Below, one piece after another: positions 24,109-35,882 of a stretch of DNA of 64,000 nt (positions within the stretch are counted from its first letter, which is position 1; each line of letters begins with the position of its first letter). Made by a program: the position numbers and the translations under genes. The notes below the pieces were generated by a model, which ran no database searches, was not told where the DNA came from, and was given only the letters and a program-made list of their open reading frames with translations. The stretch is from Maratus speciosus (taxonomy: Eukaryota; Arthropoda; Arachnida; Araneae; Salticidae), in contig OZ010790.1 of the NCBI GenBank assembly GCA_963932465.1, forward strand, positions 346,233,087 through 346,297,086, given 5' to 3'.

Positions 24109-25458
24109 TGAGCCGGTATAGCCCTAATGGGTGTACGCACATTGCCGAAAGCAGTTCAACCCAACTCTAAATTCGTTTAATTTGAGTTTCGTTTTGAAAA
24201 AACTAACTAGTGAAGCTCCGCTGGTGTTGTTATAAGATAGAACTCGGATTGCAAAATTAAATATAGATATTTCTCCAAAATCTTAGAGAGGGGGAGATCT
24301 GAAAAAAAAGTTTGTGGGTGGCCTCAAAAGACCTTCCTACGGCCCTGGGGGCATAACGTAAATAAAATGTATTTCTTTTAATTAGGAATCTGAATCGAAT
24401 ACCGTTTTTCACTTTTCAATAAATGCATTACACTTTAAGTTGTAATTGATTTCTATCTTATGATGGTCTGTATCAGGCTGTCGCCTTGCAAAAATTGGCT
24501 TATATTGGCAACTTTGACGACCACTTTGGAAACTGATTTGCTTTTAAGAAAAAGTGCAGAACAGTTTCATTAAACAATGCATTCAGTTTCTTCATTTCTT
24601 TATAAAAGCATCTGTAACATTTTTTAATTTAAGAATAAAAATGGCTTTATGAATGTGTCAGTAAGTAATAAATTTGGATTCGTAAAATCGTAACTAACCT
24701 GGCGTATTGTATTGTTTAAATTTGAAATAATGATTGGTTTATTTTAGAAGCAGCATTTAAAAAAAAATTTCAGTGGAATGGGAGACAGTCGAAGAGATGA
24801 AGGGACAGACCTTCCATTATCTATTTTGTATTTTCAGGGAGGGGGGGGGGGGGGAGTATCCTTTGGAGTTTGTTGTAATCGGACCAAGTTTCCACGAAAG
24901 AAGCATTTAACTGTCATGTACAGCAAATTAAAGTTAAGGAAACAGTATTGTGGGCTGCTTCAAGATTAGTTTCAGAAGCCTTTGGTTTCAACCCCGCCTC
25001 CTAACGATAAATTACTTATGGTGACAATTGTATAAAGAAAGCAAGCTTTAGGGATTTAAGGTAAACCCGATCTGTTGTTGAAGCGGTATAAGATGATTTC
25101 TACAAAGCGAAAAAGCGAGGCACGCACAATGGAGCAATTTTCGACAGGTCTGTTAAAGAGGGAGAGAAAAAAAAGCTTTATAGATGAAATTTTGCTATTT
25201 TTGTTTCCAGTCTAGAAAGGAAATTTAGGGGTAAGGTCTGGCATGGAAAAATGAAAATTTGATGTTGTATTACATAAAATTTTTTAAAGGGAAATACTGA
25301 GTGAAAAAATGATTAGAATGTCGAGCTTCATTCTAGGTTGGACAAGAAGTGGGGGGAAAACTGGAAATTTAATGTTTTTATCGGAATGCGCTAGGTCGGG
25401 CAAAGCATTTTCCAGGTCGGGCTTTGCCCGACCTGGCCCCCACCTGGCTACGGGCCTG
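24109..25458. other. Right interior and end of the large hAT-bounded unit
   Basis: No gene-like frame. A G16 run near 24839 and the inverted phrase 'aggtcgggctttgcccgacct' (palindromic, near 25411) lie close to the right terminus. The palindrome may be part of the subterminal transposase-binding region. Confidence 0.35.
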
Positions 25459-26063
25459 TCGTAGTAACTGTTCTTCATATCCACAACTAATTTAAACTGC
25501 TATCCACTCTATACAGTGAGCAAAAAAAGTATTTGCACACCAGGTAAATTTGGTGTACCATATGTAAAAATAAATAAAAAGCAACTAAGAATTAAAAATA
25601 CCAACACTTTTACAAAACAAATAACATATTTAATATCTGACTTAATAATTATATCTCTCTATTCTAAAAAAAAGTAACTACCGCTGTCACCGCCGCCGGT
25701 TTTGAATTTTTTTGTGACCGGAGGTCTTTCTTCGTTAATATTAAGTAAAATAATGCATACAAAAATATGAAAATTGGTAGTATTATACGGAAATGTTTGA
25801 TAAACATGCTGATGCAGACAGTTTTCAAATCGAATAATTATTTTAAGAGATATTTAATGCTAAAGCTGGACAAAATCGTTCCACTAAAAAAGTTTTATAG
25901 GAGCAAAAACTATTCATGGGAATTTAATCATTTTTAGATCATTTTATACGTTTGAAATTCCCGGTGTGCAGACTGTGTTTCTTTTCTTAATTTGACTCAT
26001 TTTTTGAGGTTTTATTTCTGTTTTAAATTCAAATTTTCAGCATTTCTAGAGATATTTTTTAAA

Positions 26064-26957
26064 CTAGGGGGCTCGGTCCCCTACGAGCTACGCTCGCCAA
26101 CCTCCGTCCAGACACCGCAGACTCTAAATGCACGCTAATTTGATCGGCTTTAAAAAGATTTCGAAAGATTGAATTATAATTTAAAAAACAGTGGCGATCT
26201 CCCTATAAACGGATTTCTATTCATTTCTCTTTGATTGGGAAATTTTAACGCCAAATCCGCTGCGGAACTACGTGATTATCCCGTCGACCAATTTCGCCAA
26301 ATTATATAAATCGCCAAACCACTCGCTAAATTATACAAATTGACATACTTTTTATTTTAAATAACGAAAGAACAAATAAATGACGTAATTTTTAATAAGT
26401 TCCTGCTTTTTATACGCAATTATTTAATTTTAATTTGAAAGTATCTTTTCTGTTTATAATAGTCACGTGTAAATAAATTTTTAATTTGAAGCAAACATTA
26501 TTTTTTCCGTTGTTGGCAACTGGTTAAATTAGTACAATTTTCTAAAATAAGTAAAAAATATCTCTCGAAATGCTGAAAATTTGAATTTAAAATAGAAATG
26601 AAACCTCGAAAATTGAGTCAAATTAAAAAATAAATAAATTCTGCACACCGGGAAATTATAACGTATAAAATGATCTAAATATTATTAAATTCCGATGTAT
26701 AGTTTTTGCTCCTATAAAACTTTTTTAGTGGAACGATTTTGTCCAACTTTAGCATTAAATATCTCTTAAAATAATTCTTCGATTTGAAAACTGCCTGCAT
26801 CAGCGTGTTTATCAAACATTTCTGTACAATACTACTGATTTGCATATTTTTGTATGCATTATTTTTCTTAATATTAACGAAGAAAGACTTCCGGTCACAA
26901 AAAATTCAAAACCGGCGGCGGTGACAGCGGTAGTTACTTTTTTTTAGAATAGAGAGA
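26064..26957 (-). mobile_element. Helitron B, minus strand, inserted in Helitron A
   Basis: The inverse of the family 3' end (CTAGGGGGCTCGGTCCCC) stands at 26064 and the inverse of TCTCTCTATTCTA ends at 26957. Flanks on the minus strand are A before and T after. Removal rejoins 'gagatattttttaaa' to 'tatcttagaaagtg', matching the uninterrupted 'gatattttttacagattttagaaagtg' of Helitron C. Length is 894 bp, so this is a complete short copy. Confidence 0.88.
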
Positions 26958-27299
26958 TATCTTAGAAAGTGATATTAATTTAAACTGTTGCCAGCTGTAT
27001 AAACATCGCAAAAATTAATGTTTGCTTAAATATATATATTTATTTATACGTGTAAATAAATAAACTTTATAATATACTTATAACTACTTAAAAGGTGACA
27101 AAAACATATAAAACCATATAAAAATATTTTTTAATGTAACCCGAAATCTTTCGAACACACACGGGTTCATTTTCAAAGGGATAAAAGATGATTGACTGAA
27201 TAGAAATACATTTTAAAAACAAAAAAAAAATAGTACGCATGCACAAGCGGAGTTCAGTCCATTTCTCTGCAGAGGGGTGAAAAGATCAGTTCATATTAT

Positions 27300-27634
27300 C
27301 AGAAGGTCGTGAAATATTTAGGATATTGTACCAAATTGCAGGAATATTATAGGAAAGGACGTTGTTACAAACATTATCACTTCTAAGTAAAATTTCAATG
27401 GATTCACGGATTATTTAAGAGTAGTGGTTAGACGTTGAAATGATAATTTTAGCATTTTCGAAGCTTATCTTAATATTTTCTGTTTGATGCAATCTGGATA
27501 AAGCTGTATTTGGTTTGTTAAACTTGATATCAGAAATGTGCTCTTTTAATCTTTCCTTAAATTTTCGACAGATCATACCAATATAAAATAAATTCTTATG
27601 CTGTTCTGTGCTGAATGGGATGATGTATATTGTT
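27300..27634 (-). pseudogene. Penelope-type GIY-YIG endonuclease fragment
   Basis: On the minus strand, starting at ~27634, a frame reads 'IYIIPF', then FYIGMICRKFKERLKEH, then 'NTALSRLHQ', 'KISFENAKII' and 'IRESIEIL', with one in-frame stop. The two beta-strand motifs, the arginine of 'CRKFKERL' and the later glutamate 'RESIEI' are the layout of GIY-YIG nucleases. This is the version found at the C-terminus of Penelope-like retroelements, where it nicks target DNA. No reverse transcriptase part is present. It lies inside Helitron A where sister copies have different sequence, so it was either captured or a 5'-truncated insertion. Confidence 0.7.
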
Positions 27635-28199
27635 CTTATTTGATGTATATTATTTTATTTGTAAATGTCACATTAACTTGACTTTAAGCAAGTTACACGT
27701 GTCTACGTCATCAAGTTACTTTCATTTCGACGTTTTATTTGTATTTTTATTAATGTTGCACTAATTTATTTATTTCGTTATGTTCTTTCTTATGTTCTTT
27801 CGTTATTTAAAATAAAATTATGTCAATTTGTATAATTTGGCGATTTATATAATTTGGCGAAATTGGTCGACGGGATAATTAAGTATTACCGCAGCGGATT
27901 TGGCCTTAAAATTCCCCAATCAAAGAGAAATGAACAGAAATCCGCTTATAGGGAGATCGCCACTGTTTTTTAAAATTATAATTCAATCTTCCGAAATCTT
28001 TTTAAAGCCGATCAAATTAGCGTACTTTTAGAGTCTGCGGTGTCTGAACGGGGGTTGACGAGCGTAGCTCGTAGGGGGCAGAGCCCCCTAGTTTAAAATA
28101 TGAAAACGTAAAAAAGTAGCATTTGTACTGCCAAAAAAATATTTGCACACTAGCAATAAAAATAGAACTAGAGGAATTATTTATAAGTTAAAAACAGTG

Positions 28200-29258
28200 C
28201 TAATATTTAGTATGCATGCCCTTTGCTTCAATTACAGCTTGTAATCGTCTGGGCATTGATTCTATTAATTTGTGACATGTTTCACTGCTGATTTGTAGCC
28301 ATTCTTCCCTAAGAGCTTGCTTAAGTTCTGATTTGTTAGAAATTTTCTTTTTCCTTATTTTCACATCCAAAATATGCCATAAATTTTCAATCGGATTAAG
28401 GTCTGGTGATTGTGGTGGCGTTTTCAATTGATTTTTTACATTATAAAGCAACCATAACCTCATAATACATGCAGTGTGTTTCGGATCGTTATCCTGTTGG
28501 AAGTAATATGAATTAGGAATTCCTAATTTCAGAGCACTATTAGATAAGTGATCTCGAAATATATTAATATATTGTTTAGCATTCATATTGCCTTCAATAA
28601 AGGTCATTTCGCCAACTCCGTTAAAAGACATGCATCCCCAAATCATTACATGACCACCGCCATGTTTTACAGTTGGTTTCAAGTTTTTAATTTGAAGAGA
28701 AGTATTTGGCTTTCGCCATACAGTTTTCTTACCATCTGAGCTAAAAATATTGACCTTGCTTTCATCGGAAAAAATAAGTTTTCCAAAACTCTAGTGGTTT
28801 GCTGACATAAGCTTTTGTAAATTCAAGTCTTTTCACCCTATTTGTTTCACTAATAAATGGTTTTTTTAGAGGGACTCTTCCTCGAATATTTGCATCATGA
28901 AGAATATTTCTAACTGATTGTGGTGTAACTATTGTACCCGACGTTGAAGCGACATCAATAGTAATTCTCGAGCACTTAGAAAAGGGTTTTTTGAAGATTC
29001 TTTTATGATGGCTCTCCTTCGCCTGGTATTTAGCTTTCTTGGACGCCCAGTTCGCGGCTTATTTGTTGTCGAACCAGTTTCTTTTTTCTTCTTAATTACA
29101 TAGGGAACACTAGAAAAGTTTAGACTTAATTTTTTGCCTATTCCTCGGTAACTTAATCCAGAATTGTGAAGAAATATAATCTTCTCACGGGTAGCAACAG
29201 ACAGTTCACACGTTTTCGGCGCCTTAAGAACAAAAACTCCCCAGAATCTCTGCTCCAT
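28200..29258 (-). pseudogene. Tc1 transposase (DD34E), two frameshifts
   Basis: The N-terminal part starts at ATG 29258 with paired helix-turn-helix sequence ('TREKIIFLHNSGLSYRGIG'), a GRPRKL basic hook and 'SARELL'. A frameshift near 28955 moves to a frame with 'TPQSVRNIL' and 'ETNRVKRLEF'. A second shift near 28785 leads to 'SDESKVNIF', containing the first catalytic aspartate. The last 160 residues are open and include 'MIWGCMSFNG', 'QQDNDPKHTA' (second aspartate) and 'SPDLNPIENLW' (glutamate). Counted spacing between the last two catalytic residues is 34, giving DD34E. Only two lesions suggest fairly recent activity. In intact form it would cut and paste the element by binding the terminal repeats. 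Confidence 0.92.
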
Positions 29259-30659
29259 TTAATATATTATGTGACTTTAAAGTGCGGGGCTAATGTACTG
29301 CGGGACTGTTATGCTAAACATTTGCATAATGTTCACATTTAATGCATTTTTTAACAGTCAATGCTTCTTGAGCAAATACTTTTTAGGTATGAGAAAATAT
29401 TAATTTATTTTTTAAAATGTGTAATATTACTGTTTAAGGAAAATGGGTAGTTATTTTTATTTTCTTTTTTAAATAAATGAATAATTAAGAGAATAGTATC
29501 AAATTTTCTTTCTATGGTTACTTATGCAAAAAATCGTCTGCGTGCAAATACTTTTTTTGCTCACTGTATGTGCAGACGCTCACCGCCGTCCTATAGTGGA
29601 AATTTTAAAACGAATGTAAAACTTTTAAATTATTAAATTTATAGATTAAATTTTTATGCATCAATGCGTATTCAAATATGTTAATTTCATGACTGTGTCT
29701 AAATTAGGGGGAGAGATATTAATTATTATTTAATTAATATGATCAGGGGTGTCGCCATGGGGGTGATGGAGGAGCCTCCACCCCCCAATATATGTGAAGT
29801 TGGGAAAATTGAGCTTAGAGTTGGAAAATTCTAGATTTTTGAGACATTTTCTTTTTTTAAAGTAATATAGTAAAAAAATTACGAAGTTTTTATTGTTTTG
29901 GTGATTATGTTTCTGAGTACTGTAACAGTAAACAAGTTAAATTATCAAAAGAAAAGCAAAACGAAATTAGCCACACTCAGCTTATCATTGTGTTTTTCAG
30001 TTATACAAAAATATTATACATCTACCAGTCCTAAATTTCTTTACTCCAGTCCATCAATAGTCTGACTATCTAGCTCCTGTATTTCCTCCAAAACTTTGTT
30101 CCTTACTCAAAAATTTCACCCTACCTCTCCTTCTCCTCCCAAAAGAGAATCCAACTATTTTAATCCAAAAGGATTGTATCTTCTTTTGAAAATTGGAGAT
30201 CACTTGTAGCACAACATAAAGGAATGTAGTCACCTACTTGAAACACAGCTGGGCAAGAAGATTTGATGAGTTTTCACAAATTGCACTAATTTTTTAACTA
30301 ATTTCGCGATTTTTGGACAATATTTTACTCATTCTCGTGATTTTTTACCTCAAGAATTAGTTAACCCTTTGCAAGTTTGATCAAATTTCATGCAACAGTT
30401 TTTGAGAGATAACTATTACTAAAATTATGTAAAACGGGAAAAATTCAGCACAGCAGCGCCACCTTTAGGGCGATATACACCAAAAACTAATCAGCATTAA
30501 TTTTTATCAAGATATAACAAAATCTGAAGTTTTATTAAATCCCGCGGATTAGTTCTTAAGATAGAGCACCCACAAAATTTGTGTCACATACACACAGACA
30601 GACATTTTCTATAAACAGTCAAATCGTTTTCAGGACCTGCATGTTTGTTTTTTATTAAA

Positions 30660-33219
30660 CTAGGGGGCACTGCCCCCTACGAGCTACGCTCGTCAACCCC
30701 CGTTCAGACACCGCAGACTCTAACAGCACGCTAATTTGATCGGCTTTAAAAAAGATTTCGGAAGATTGAATTATAATTTGAATCTGACAATTACAATCTG
30801 ACGTAATTTTCACCAAACTTTTCTTTCTCTTTTTAATATTCCCGTAAAAATACTTTTGATAGAAATGAAATATTATGACTATCTTAAAATATCAAATAAA
30901 TGTCTCGCGCAATTTTAAAATTTAAACTGTTTTGCAATATTATTTTTTGTTCATTTTACGTAATAAGTGTAGTGTGACGTAAATGTGACGTAAATTCTCC
31001 TATTTAAGACTTCTAACGCATGTTAATGAATTTATTATTGTACAATATTCTTTCTCTTTTAAAATTCATGTGTAATTATAGTTTTTATGACGTAATTTCC
31101 AATGAGTTCCTGCTTTTTATATTTTCTGTTTATAATAGTCACGTGTAAAAAAAATTTTTAATTTGAAGCAAACATTATTGTTTGCGCTGTTTATACAGCT
31201 GGCAACAGTTTAAATTAATACAATCTCTCTATTCTAAAAAAAAGTAACTACCGCTGTCACCGCCGCCGGTTTTGAATTTTTTGTGACCGGAAGTCTTTCT
31301 TCGTTAATATTAAGAAAAATAATGCATACAAAAATATGCAAATCAGTAGTATTGTACAGAAATGTTTGATAAACACGCTGATGCAGGCAGTTTTCAAATC
31401 GAAGAATTATTTTAAGGCAGTTTTCAAATCGAAGAATTATTTTAAGAGATATTTAATGCCAAAGTTGGACAAAATCGTTCCATTAAAAAAGTTTTATAGG
31501 AGCAAAAACTGTACATAGGAATTTAATTATTTTTAGATCATTTTATACTTTTGAAGTTCCCGGTGTGCAGACTGTTTTCTTTTTTTTAATTTGGCTAATT
31601 TTTTGAGGTTTTATTTCTATTTTAAATTCAAATTTTCAGGATTTCTAGAGATATTTTTTACAGATTTTAGAAAGTGATATTAATTTAAATTGTTGCCAAT
31701 TGCATAAACAGCGGAAACAATAATGTTTGCTTCAAAAAAAAAAAAAAATATTTATACGTGTAATAAATTAAAAATTTATTTACACGTGACTATTATAAAC
31801 AGAAAAAAACATTTGGAATTAGAATTAAATAATTATGGACAAAAAGCAGGAACTTATTAAAAATTACGTCATAAAAACTATAATTACACGTGAATTTTAA
31901 GAGAGAAAGGAATTTGTAAAATAATAAATTTATTAACATGCGTTAGAAGTCTTAAATAGGAGAAATTACGTCATATTTACGTTACATTACAATTATTACA
32001 TAAAATGAACACAAAATAATATTGCAAAACTGTTTAAATTTAGAAATTGCGCTAGACATTTATTTTATATTTTGAGAGGATACTTTTCAACTATTTTTGT
32101 CAGGATAGCGCAAATAATACTTCATTTCTAACACAAGTATTTTCACGTGAATATTAAAAAGAGAAAGAATAGTTTGGTCAAAATTACGTCAGATTAAAAA
32201 CGATTAATTTAAAATGTCTTATTTAAAAGAATTTCTTTTCGCTTTGTTAAAAAATACCGGGAGACAAAGATTCTGTTTACTTAATTCCTTTTATATTAGC
32301 TTATTTTGAAATGTTTATCTTATTTTACTTAATCAAAGACGAAAACAGCGATTGACATATGTATTTTTGGTACTACTTAGTTATCCCGTCGACCAAAAAT
32401 CTATCATTCGCCAAACTATACGATTAAATGTCAATAATGGTTGATCGTAAATGTCACATTAACTGGACTTTAAGCAAGTTTCACGTGTCTACGTCATCAA
32501 GTTATTTTTATTTCGACGTTTTATTTGCATTTTTATTAATGTTGCATTAATTTATTTGTTCTTTCGTTATTTAAAATAAAAATGATGTCAATTTGTATAA
32601 TTTGGCGAGTGCTTTGGCGATTTATATAATTTGGCGAAATCGGTCGATGGGTTAATCAAGTAGTACCGCAGCGGATTTGGCCTTAAAATTCCCCAGTCAA
32701 AGAGAAATGTATAGAAATCCGTTTATAGGGAGATCGCCATTGTTTTTTAAATTATAATTAAATCTTCCGAAATCTTTTTAAAGCCGATCAAATTAGCGTA
32801 CTTTTAGAGTCTGCTGTGTCTGAACGGGGGTTGACGAGCGTACCTCGTAGGGGGCAGAGCCCCCTAGTTTTCTAAAATATCTAAAAAATATCTCTCTAAA
32901 TGCTGAAAATTTGAATTTAAAATAAAAATAAAACCTCAAAAAATTAGTCAAATTAAAAAACTAAATGCAATCTGCAGACCGGGAAATTCTGACGCATAAA
33001 ATGATCTAAAAATGATTAAATTCCTATGTACAGTTTTTGCTCCTATAAAACTTTTTTAATGGAACGATTTTGTTCAACTTTGGCATTAAATATCTCTTAA
33101 AATAATTCTTCGATTTGAAAACTGTCTGCATCAGCGTGTTTATCAAACATTTCTCTATAATACTACCAATTTTTATATTTTTGTATGCAACAGTTTTTTT
33201 AATATTAACGAAGAAAGGC
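30660..33219 (-). mobile_element. Helitron D, minus strand, interrupted by Helitron C
   Basis: The family 3' terminus in inverse (CTAGGGGGCACTGCCCCC) starts at 30660. Homology to Helitrons A-C runs through 'gacgtaatttccaatgagtt' and, after the interruption at 31224-32867, through 'aaatatctctctaaatgctg' to 'ttaatattaacgaagaaagg' at 33219. The usual TCTCTCTATTCTA 5' end is missing. Unrelated sequence ending in an inverse 'TCTTTCTATATATATAAAA' (to 33321) follows, which may be an alternative Helitron 5' end. The right boundary is therefore uncertain. Confidence 0.7.
31224..32867 (+). mobile_element. Helitron C, inserted in Helitron D
   Basis: It starts TCTCTCTATTCTA after A and ends hairpin + CTAG before T. 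Removing it rejoins 'aatacaa' to 'ttttctaaaata', which is continuous in Helitron B ('agtacaattttctaaaata', inverse frame). At 1644 bp it is the fullest uninterrupted member here. A 33-bp internal duplication ('ggcagttttcaaatcgaaga') occurs at ~31385-31445. There is no Rep/helicase coding sequence. Confidence 0.88.
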
Positions 33220-33535
33220 CATGCTTAAGCATTCAAAGTGGATGTCGATCTTCCCGGAATATCTACGCAGATTTTCATTGGTCCATTTCCAAATCAAAAC
33301 TTTTTTATATATATAGAAAGACAAATCAATAATTAGAATTTTTATGTTTCTAGTTTCAAAATTTTTCTTTGGAAAGGAATTTTTTATGCATAAGTTTCAT
33401 TATTATTATTATACACGTTGTGCATATCACTTCAGTTGAAAATTGGAGGAATTTGTTTCAAGTTGGAAAATTTTCGAATTCTCCCCCCCCCCCCCCTTCC
33501 GAAAAAATATCTGTAGCTATGCCCCTTAATATGAT

Positions 33536-33705
33536 CATTTATTTCAAAGTGTCGTTTTAACATGCCCACGGGTTGCCAGAATGAGAAAGCCAGGGCTTCC
33601 AGATGCAAAAGTTAAGTAATAAAGGGTAGCAGGGGTTTTAAAAGGGTCCCCCCGGCCATCTCAGAATCTAAGGGGCATAAAAACTCAAAACTTCCACAGC
33701 CCGGC

Positions 33706-33745
<40 letters not shown>

Positions 33746-34604
33746 CCTTCAGAAATTCTAAAAAATATTCTTCTCTCTCAATTACAAGCTGAGATGTTAT
33801 TTATTATTTCACTAAGTAATTTTTTATAGTAGAATTGTTCAGAAAGGTGTCACATTTTTAAAAATATAGCACAAATGTTACTTATTCAGTATAAAATTTC
33901 ATACGTGTTGATACCACTATTTTGGAATAATAATTTCAGCAAATATCTTAAATTCTTGCTTAAGACCATTTTTAAACTGTAGTGTTCTCTACCGTTTTGC
34001 GTGCGGTTTTTTGACAGCGTGATGAGATAAATATTACTTATTCAATATAAAAATGCCATAAGTGTTGATACCACTATTTGCGAATAGTAATTTCAGCAAA
34101 TATCTTAAATTGTTGTTTAAGACCGCCACCCTCTTGAATAATTAAAGGTTTTTTAACGGAGTTTTGTTCAGATACAGTTTTGTTAAGAATAGAGTGCGCT
34201 CCCTGGTGGTGGAATGTGGAACTAACAAAATTATTTAAATTTTATTTAAATTAGGAAATCTAACACGGCGATCTGTTTGAAACTTTAAGACAGTTTATAA
34301 TACATAATAAATTTTTTTAAAAGAATGGCGCGAGAAATTTCGAGGGGGAAGGGGGGGGGGCGTGCTAAAAAAATTAAAACCTTAGCGTTTTTATGTGCGG
34401 TTTTATGTGTGGTTTTTAAGGCTTTAATAATGATAAATTATCAATTTGGGTTTGTTCATTAAAGAATAAAGTGTTTTGAAAGGAATATTAAACGAAACCC
34501 TCTGTGCGATCTGTGATCACACTTACCCACTTGTTTGTTGTTGTTGTTATGTTCATCTGATAAAAAAAAATTCTTAAGAGGGCGTTCGAGAAGGTGGAGC
34601 TCAC
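33536..34604. other. Unassigned sequence with long poly-A and a short tandem pair
   Basis: An A33 run lies at ~33709-33741. The phrases 'gttgataccactatt' and 'atttcagcaaatatcttaaatt' occur twice (near 33910 and 34067), a ~155-bp tandem duplication. A G10 run is at ~34352. No gene-like frame. Confidence 0.4.
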
Positions 34605-35515
34605 TGATAAAAAAACAAGAAAGAAAAAATCATGCGTCAAGCATAGATTATTAAACACTTTCCAATACTTTCAGAATAATATAAAAAAACGCGTCCTTTA
34701 ATAAGTTAAAACGTTATGTCTCATTCAACCATATGGAAACACATAACACATTTGAAAACCCAATTTCAGCTGTTCCCATCTACAATTGGAAAATTATCCG
34801 AATTTTTTCAGCAGCCATGTACATGATATACAGATTTGTATACATTAACTACATGCATGCAAAAATTTAGTTCACTTAAGAAATGCATATACCTCAGTTG
34901 AAAATTCTCCTTCAGTAATTTCCTCTAATAACGAGAATGGTACGTGAGTACTTTCGTGCAGCCTTATATATGAGGTTACAATTTATATATATCGAGTAAC
35001 AGGCAAAAAATTAATTACATTTAATAGCTCACACCGAATTTTAGAACGCTCACTCCAGTAATTATTACTCAAAGACAGTATTGTAACCGATTTCTTTTGT
35101 GTGTCCCTGTGAATGAATAAAAAATGCTATGAATGCCCTGTTCTAACGTAATCGTAGTGAAATTCAGTCATTTATATCAGTTTGAATACATTTGAAATAG
35201 CGTAATCTCATTAAAATACTTTGCAAAGAATTTTCTCCATATACCATAATGTAATAGAATTCTTTTGAGTGCCCCTGTAAATGAACTATTAATCCTGCAT
35301 ACTTCATATACAATACCAAACATGCTTTGTGACCCCCTAAATAACCTTTATCAATTGCATGAAAATCCGAGTATATTTACGGGAGTTAGAGCGTGGACAG
35401 ATGGCTAGACGGACAGGTGGACAGACGGGCAGACAAACCGAATGCATCACTTGCCGAATGCAATGATAACACTTTTCAACTTTGTTGGAAAGTGTTAAAA
35501 AGTAAACTTCTTCAT
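34605..35515 (-). repeat. Dispersed repeat family R2, inverted copy
   Basis: It runs from 'aaaacaagaaagaaaaaatc' to 'ttgttggaaagtgttaaaaag', the inverse of the 2440-4035 copy and about 0.9 kb. It keeps 'gacagacgggcagacaaacc' and 'ccgagtatatttacgggag' near its end. The shorter length reflects fewer internal sub-repeats. Confidence 0.55.
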
Positions 35516-35882
35516 TCTAATTTTAATTCTTCATTTTGAAAAAAGCGATCGGAACTAATTTTTGGATTTTAATTATGTCTTTGTTACATTTCTGTATTGT
35601 GTTTTATGTTGATACGTTGTAATTTTACATGTAGGGTTTTTTTTTTAAATCTCAATTTAGTTTATTTCGTATACTTTCCATTAGTGATGGGCGATAACGA
35701 GATGTTTTTCTCGATTTTCTCGATTGTATGGACATCTCGATATTTTTCGATTGTGTAAATTTTTTCTCGATGACTCCAGTTTGCAAAATGCTTTTATACA
35801 TCATATATTATATATTATATACGTCATACATTTATCAAGAATCGCCTGTGGGTGAACTGGAATGAGTCGATGTTAATAAAGA

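Larger units (their letters stand above)
14734..25458. mobile_element. 10.7-kb hAT-bounded unit enclosing satellite palindromes
   Basis: The exact 8-bp duplication TCGTAGTA lies outside both ends (14726-14733 and 25459-25466). Terminal inverted repeats CAGGCCCGTAGCTAG (left) and CAGGCCCGTAGCCAG (inward from the right) agree at 14 of 15 positions. Both ends continue into related 'aggtagggcaaag' / 'aggtcgggcaaag' sequence. These are hAT hallmarks. No hAT transposase frame was found inside. The interior holds ~250-bp tandem repeats (15180-16190), a compound satellite palindrome (16644-21010) and a foldback element (23452-24108). Either the whole unit moved as one very long non-autonomous hAT, or a short one was inflated after insertion. 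Confidence 0.8.
25654..28091 (+). mobile_element. Helitron A, inserted in the Tc1 element
   Basis: It starts TCTCTCTATTCTA after A and ends with a hairpin plus CTAG before T (GGGGGCAGAGCCCCCTAG), the A|T insertion signature of Helitrons. The preceding base runs are 'aataattata' and the following 'tttaaaatatg', both Tc1 sequence. It is 2438 bp including Helitron B at 26064-26957. Compared with Helitron C its middle is replaced by a Penelope-type fragment. No Rep/helicase is present: non-autonomous. Confidence 0.85.
25514..29566 (-). mobile_element. Tc1-type transposon split by a nested Helitron
   Basis: Ends CAGTGAGCAAAAAAAGTATT and its exact inverse, each flanked by TA (25512-25513, 29567-29568). 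An inner repeat of the terminal motif occurs at ~28121-28143 ('ccaaaaaaatatttgcacac') and, inverted, at ~29370-29392, giving the IR/DR arrangement of some Tc1 elements. Removing the Helitron at 25654-28091 leaves about 1615 bp, the normal Tc1 size. It restores ~180-190 bp spacing between outer and inner repeats on both sides. The transposase lies on the minus strand and is frameshifted. Confidence 0.9.
29744..33527. mobile_element. hAT element interrupted by Helitrons
   Basis: The exact 8-bp duplication AATATGAT flanks the unit (29736-29743, 33528-33535). Ends CAGGGGTGTCGCCATGG and, inverted, AAGGGGCATAGCTACAG match modestly (about 10 of 17), with paired C/G runs and 'ggaggag'/'ggagga' motifs just inside. 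No transposase frame is visible. After subtracting Helitrons D and C about 1.1-1.2 kb remains, a normal size for a non-autonomous hAT. Confidence 0.7.
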
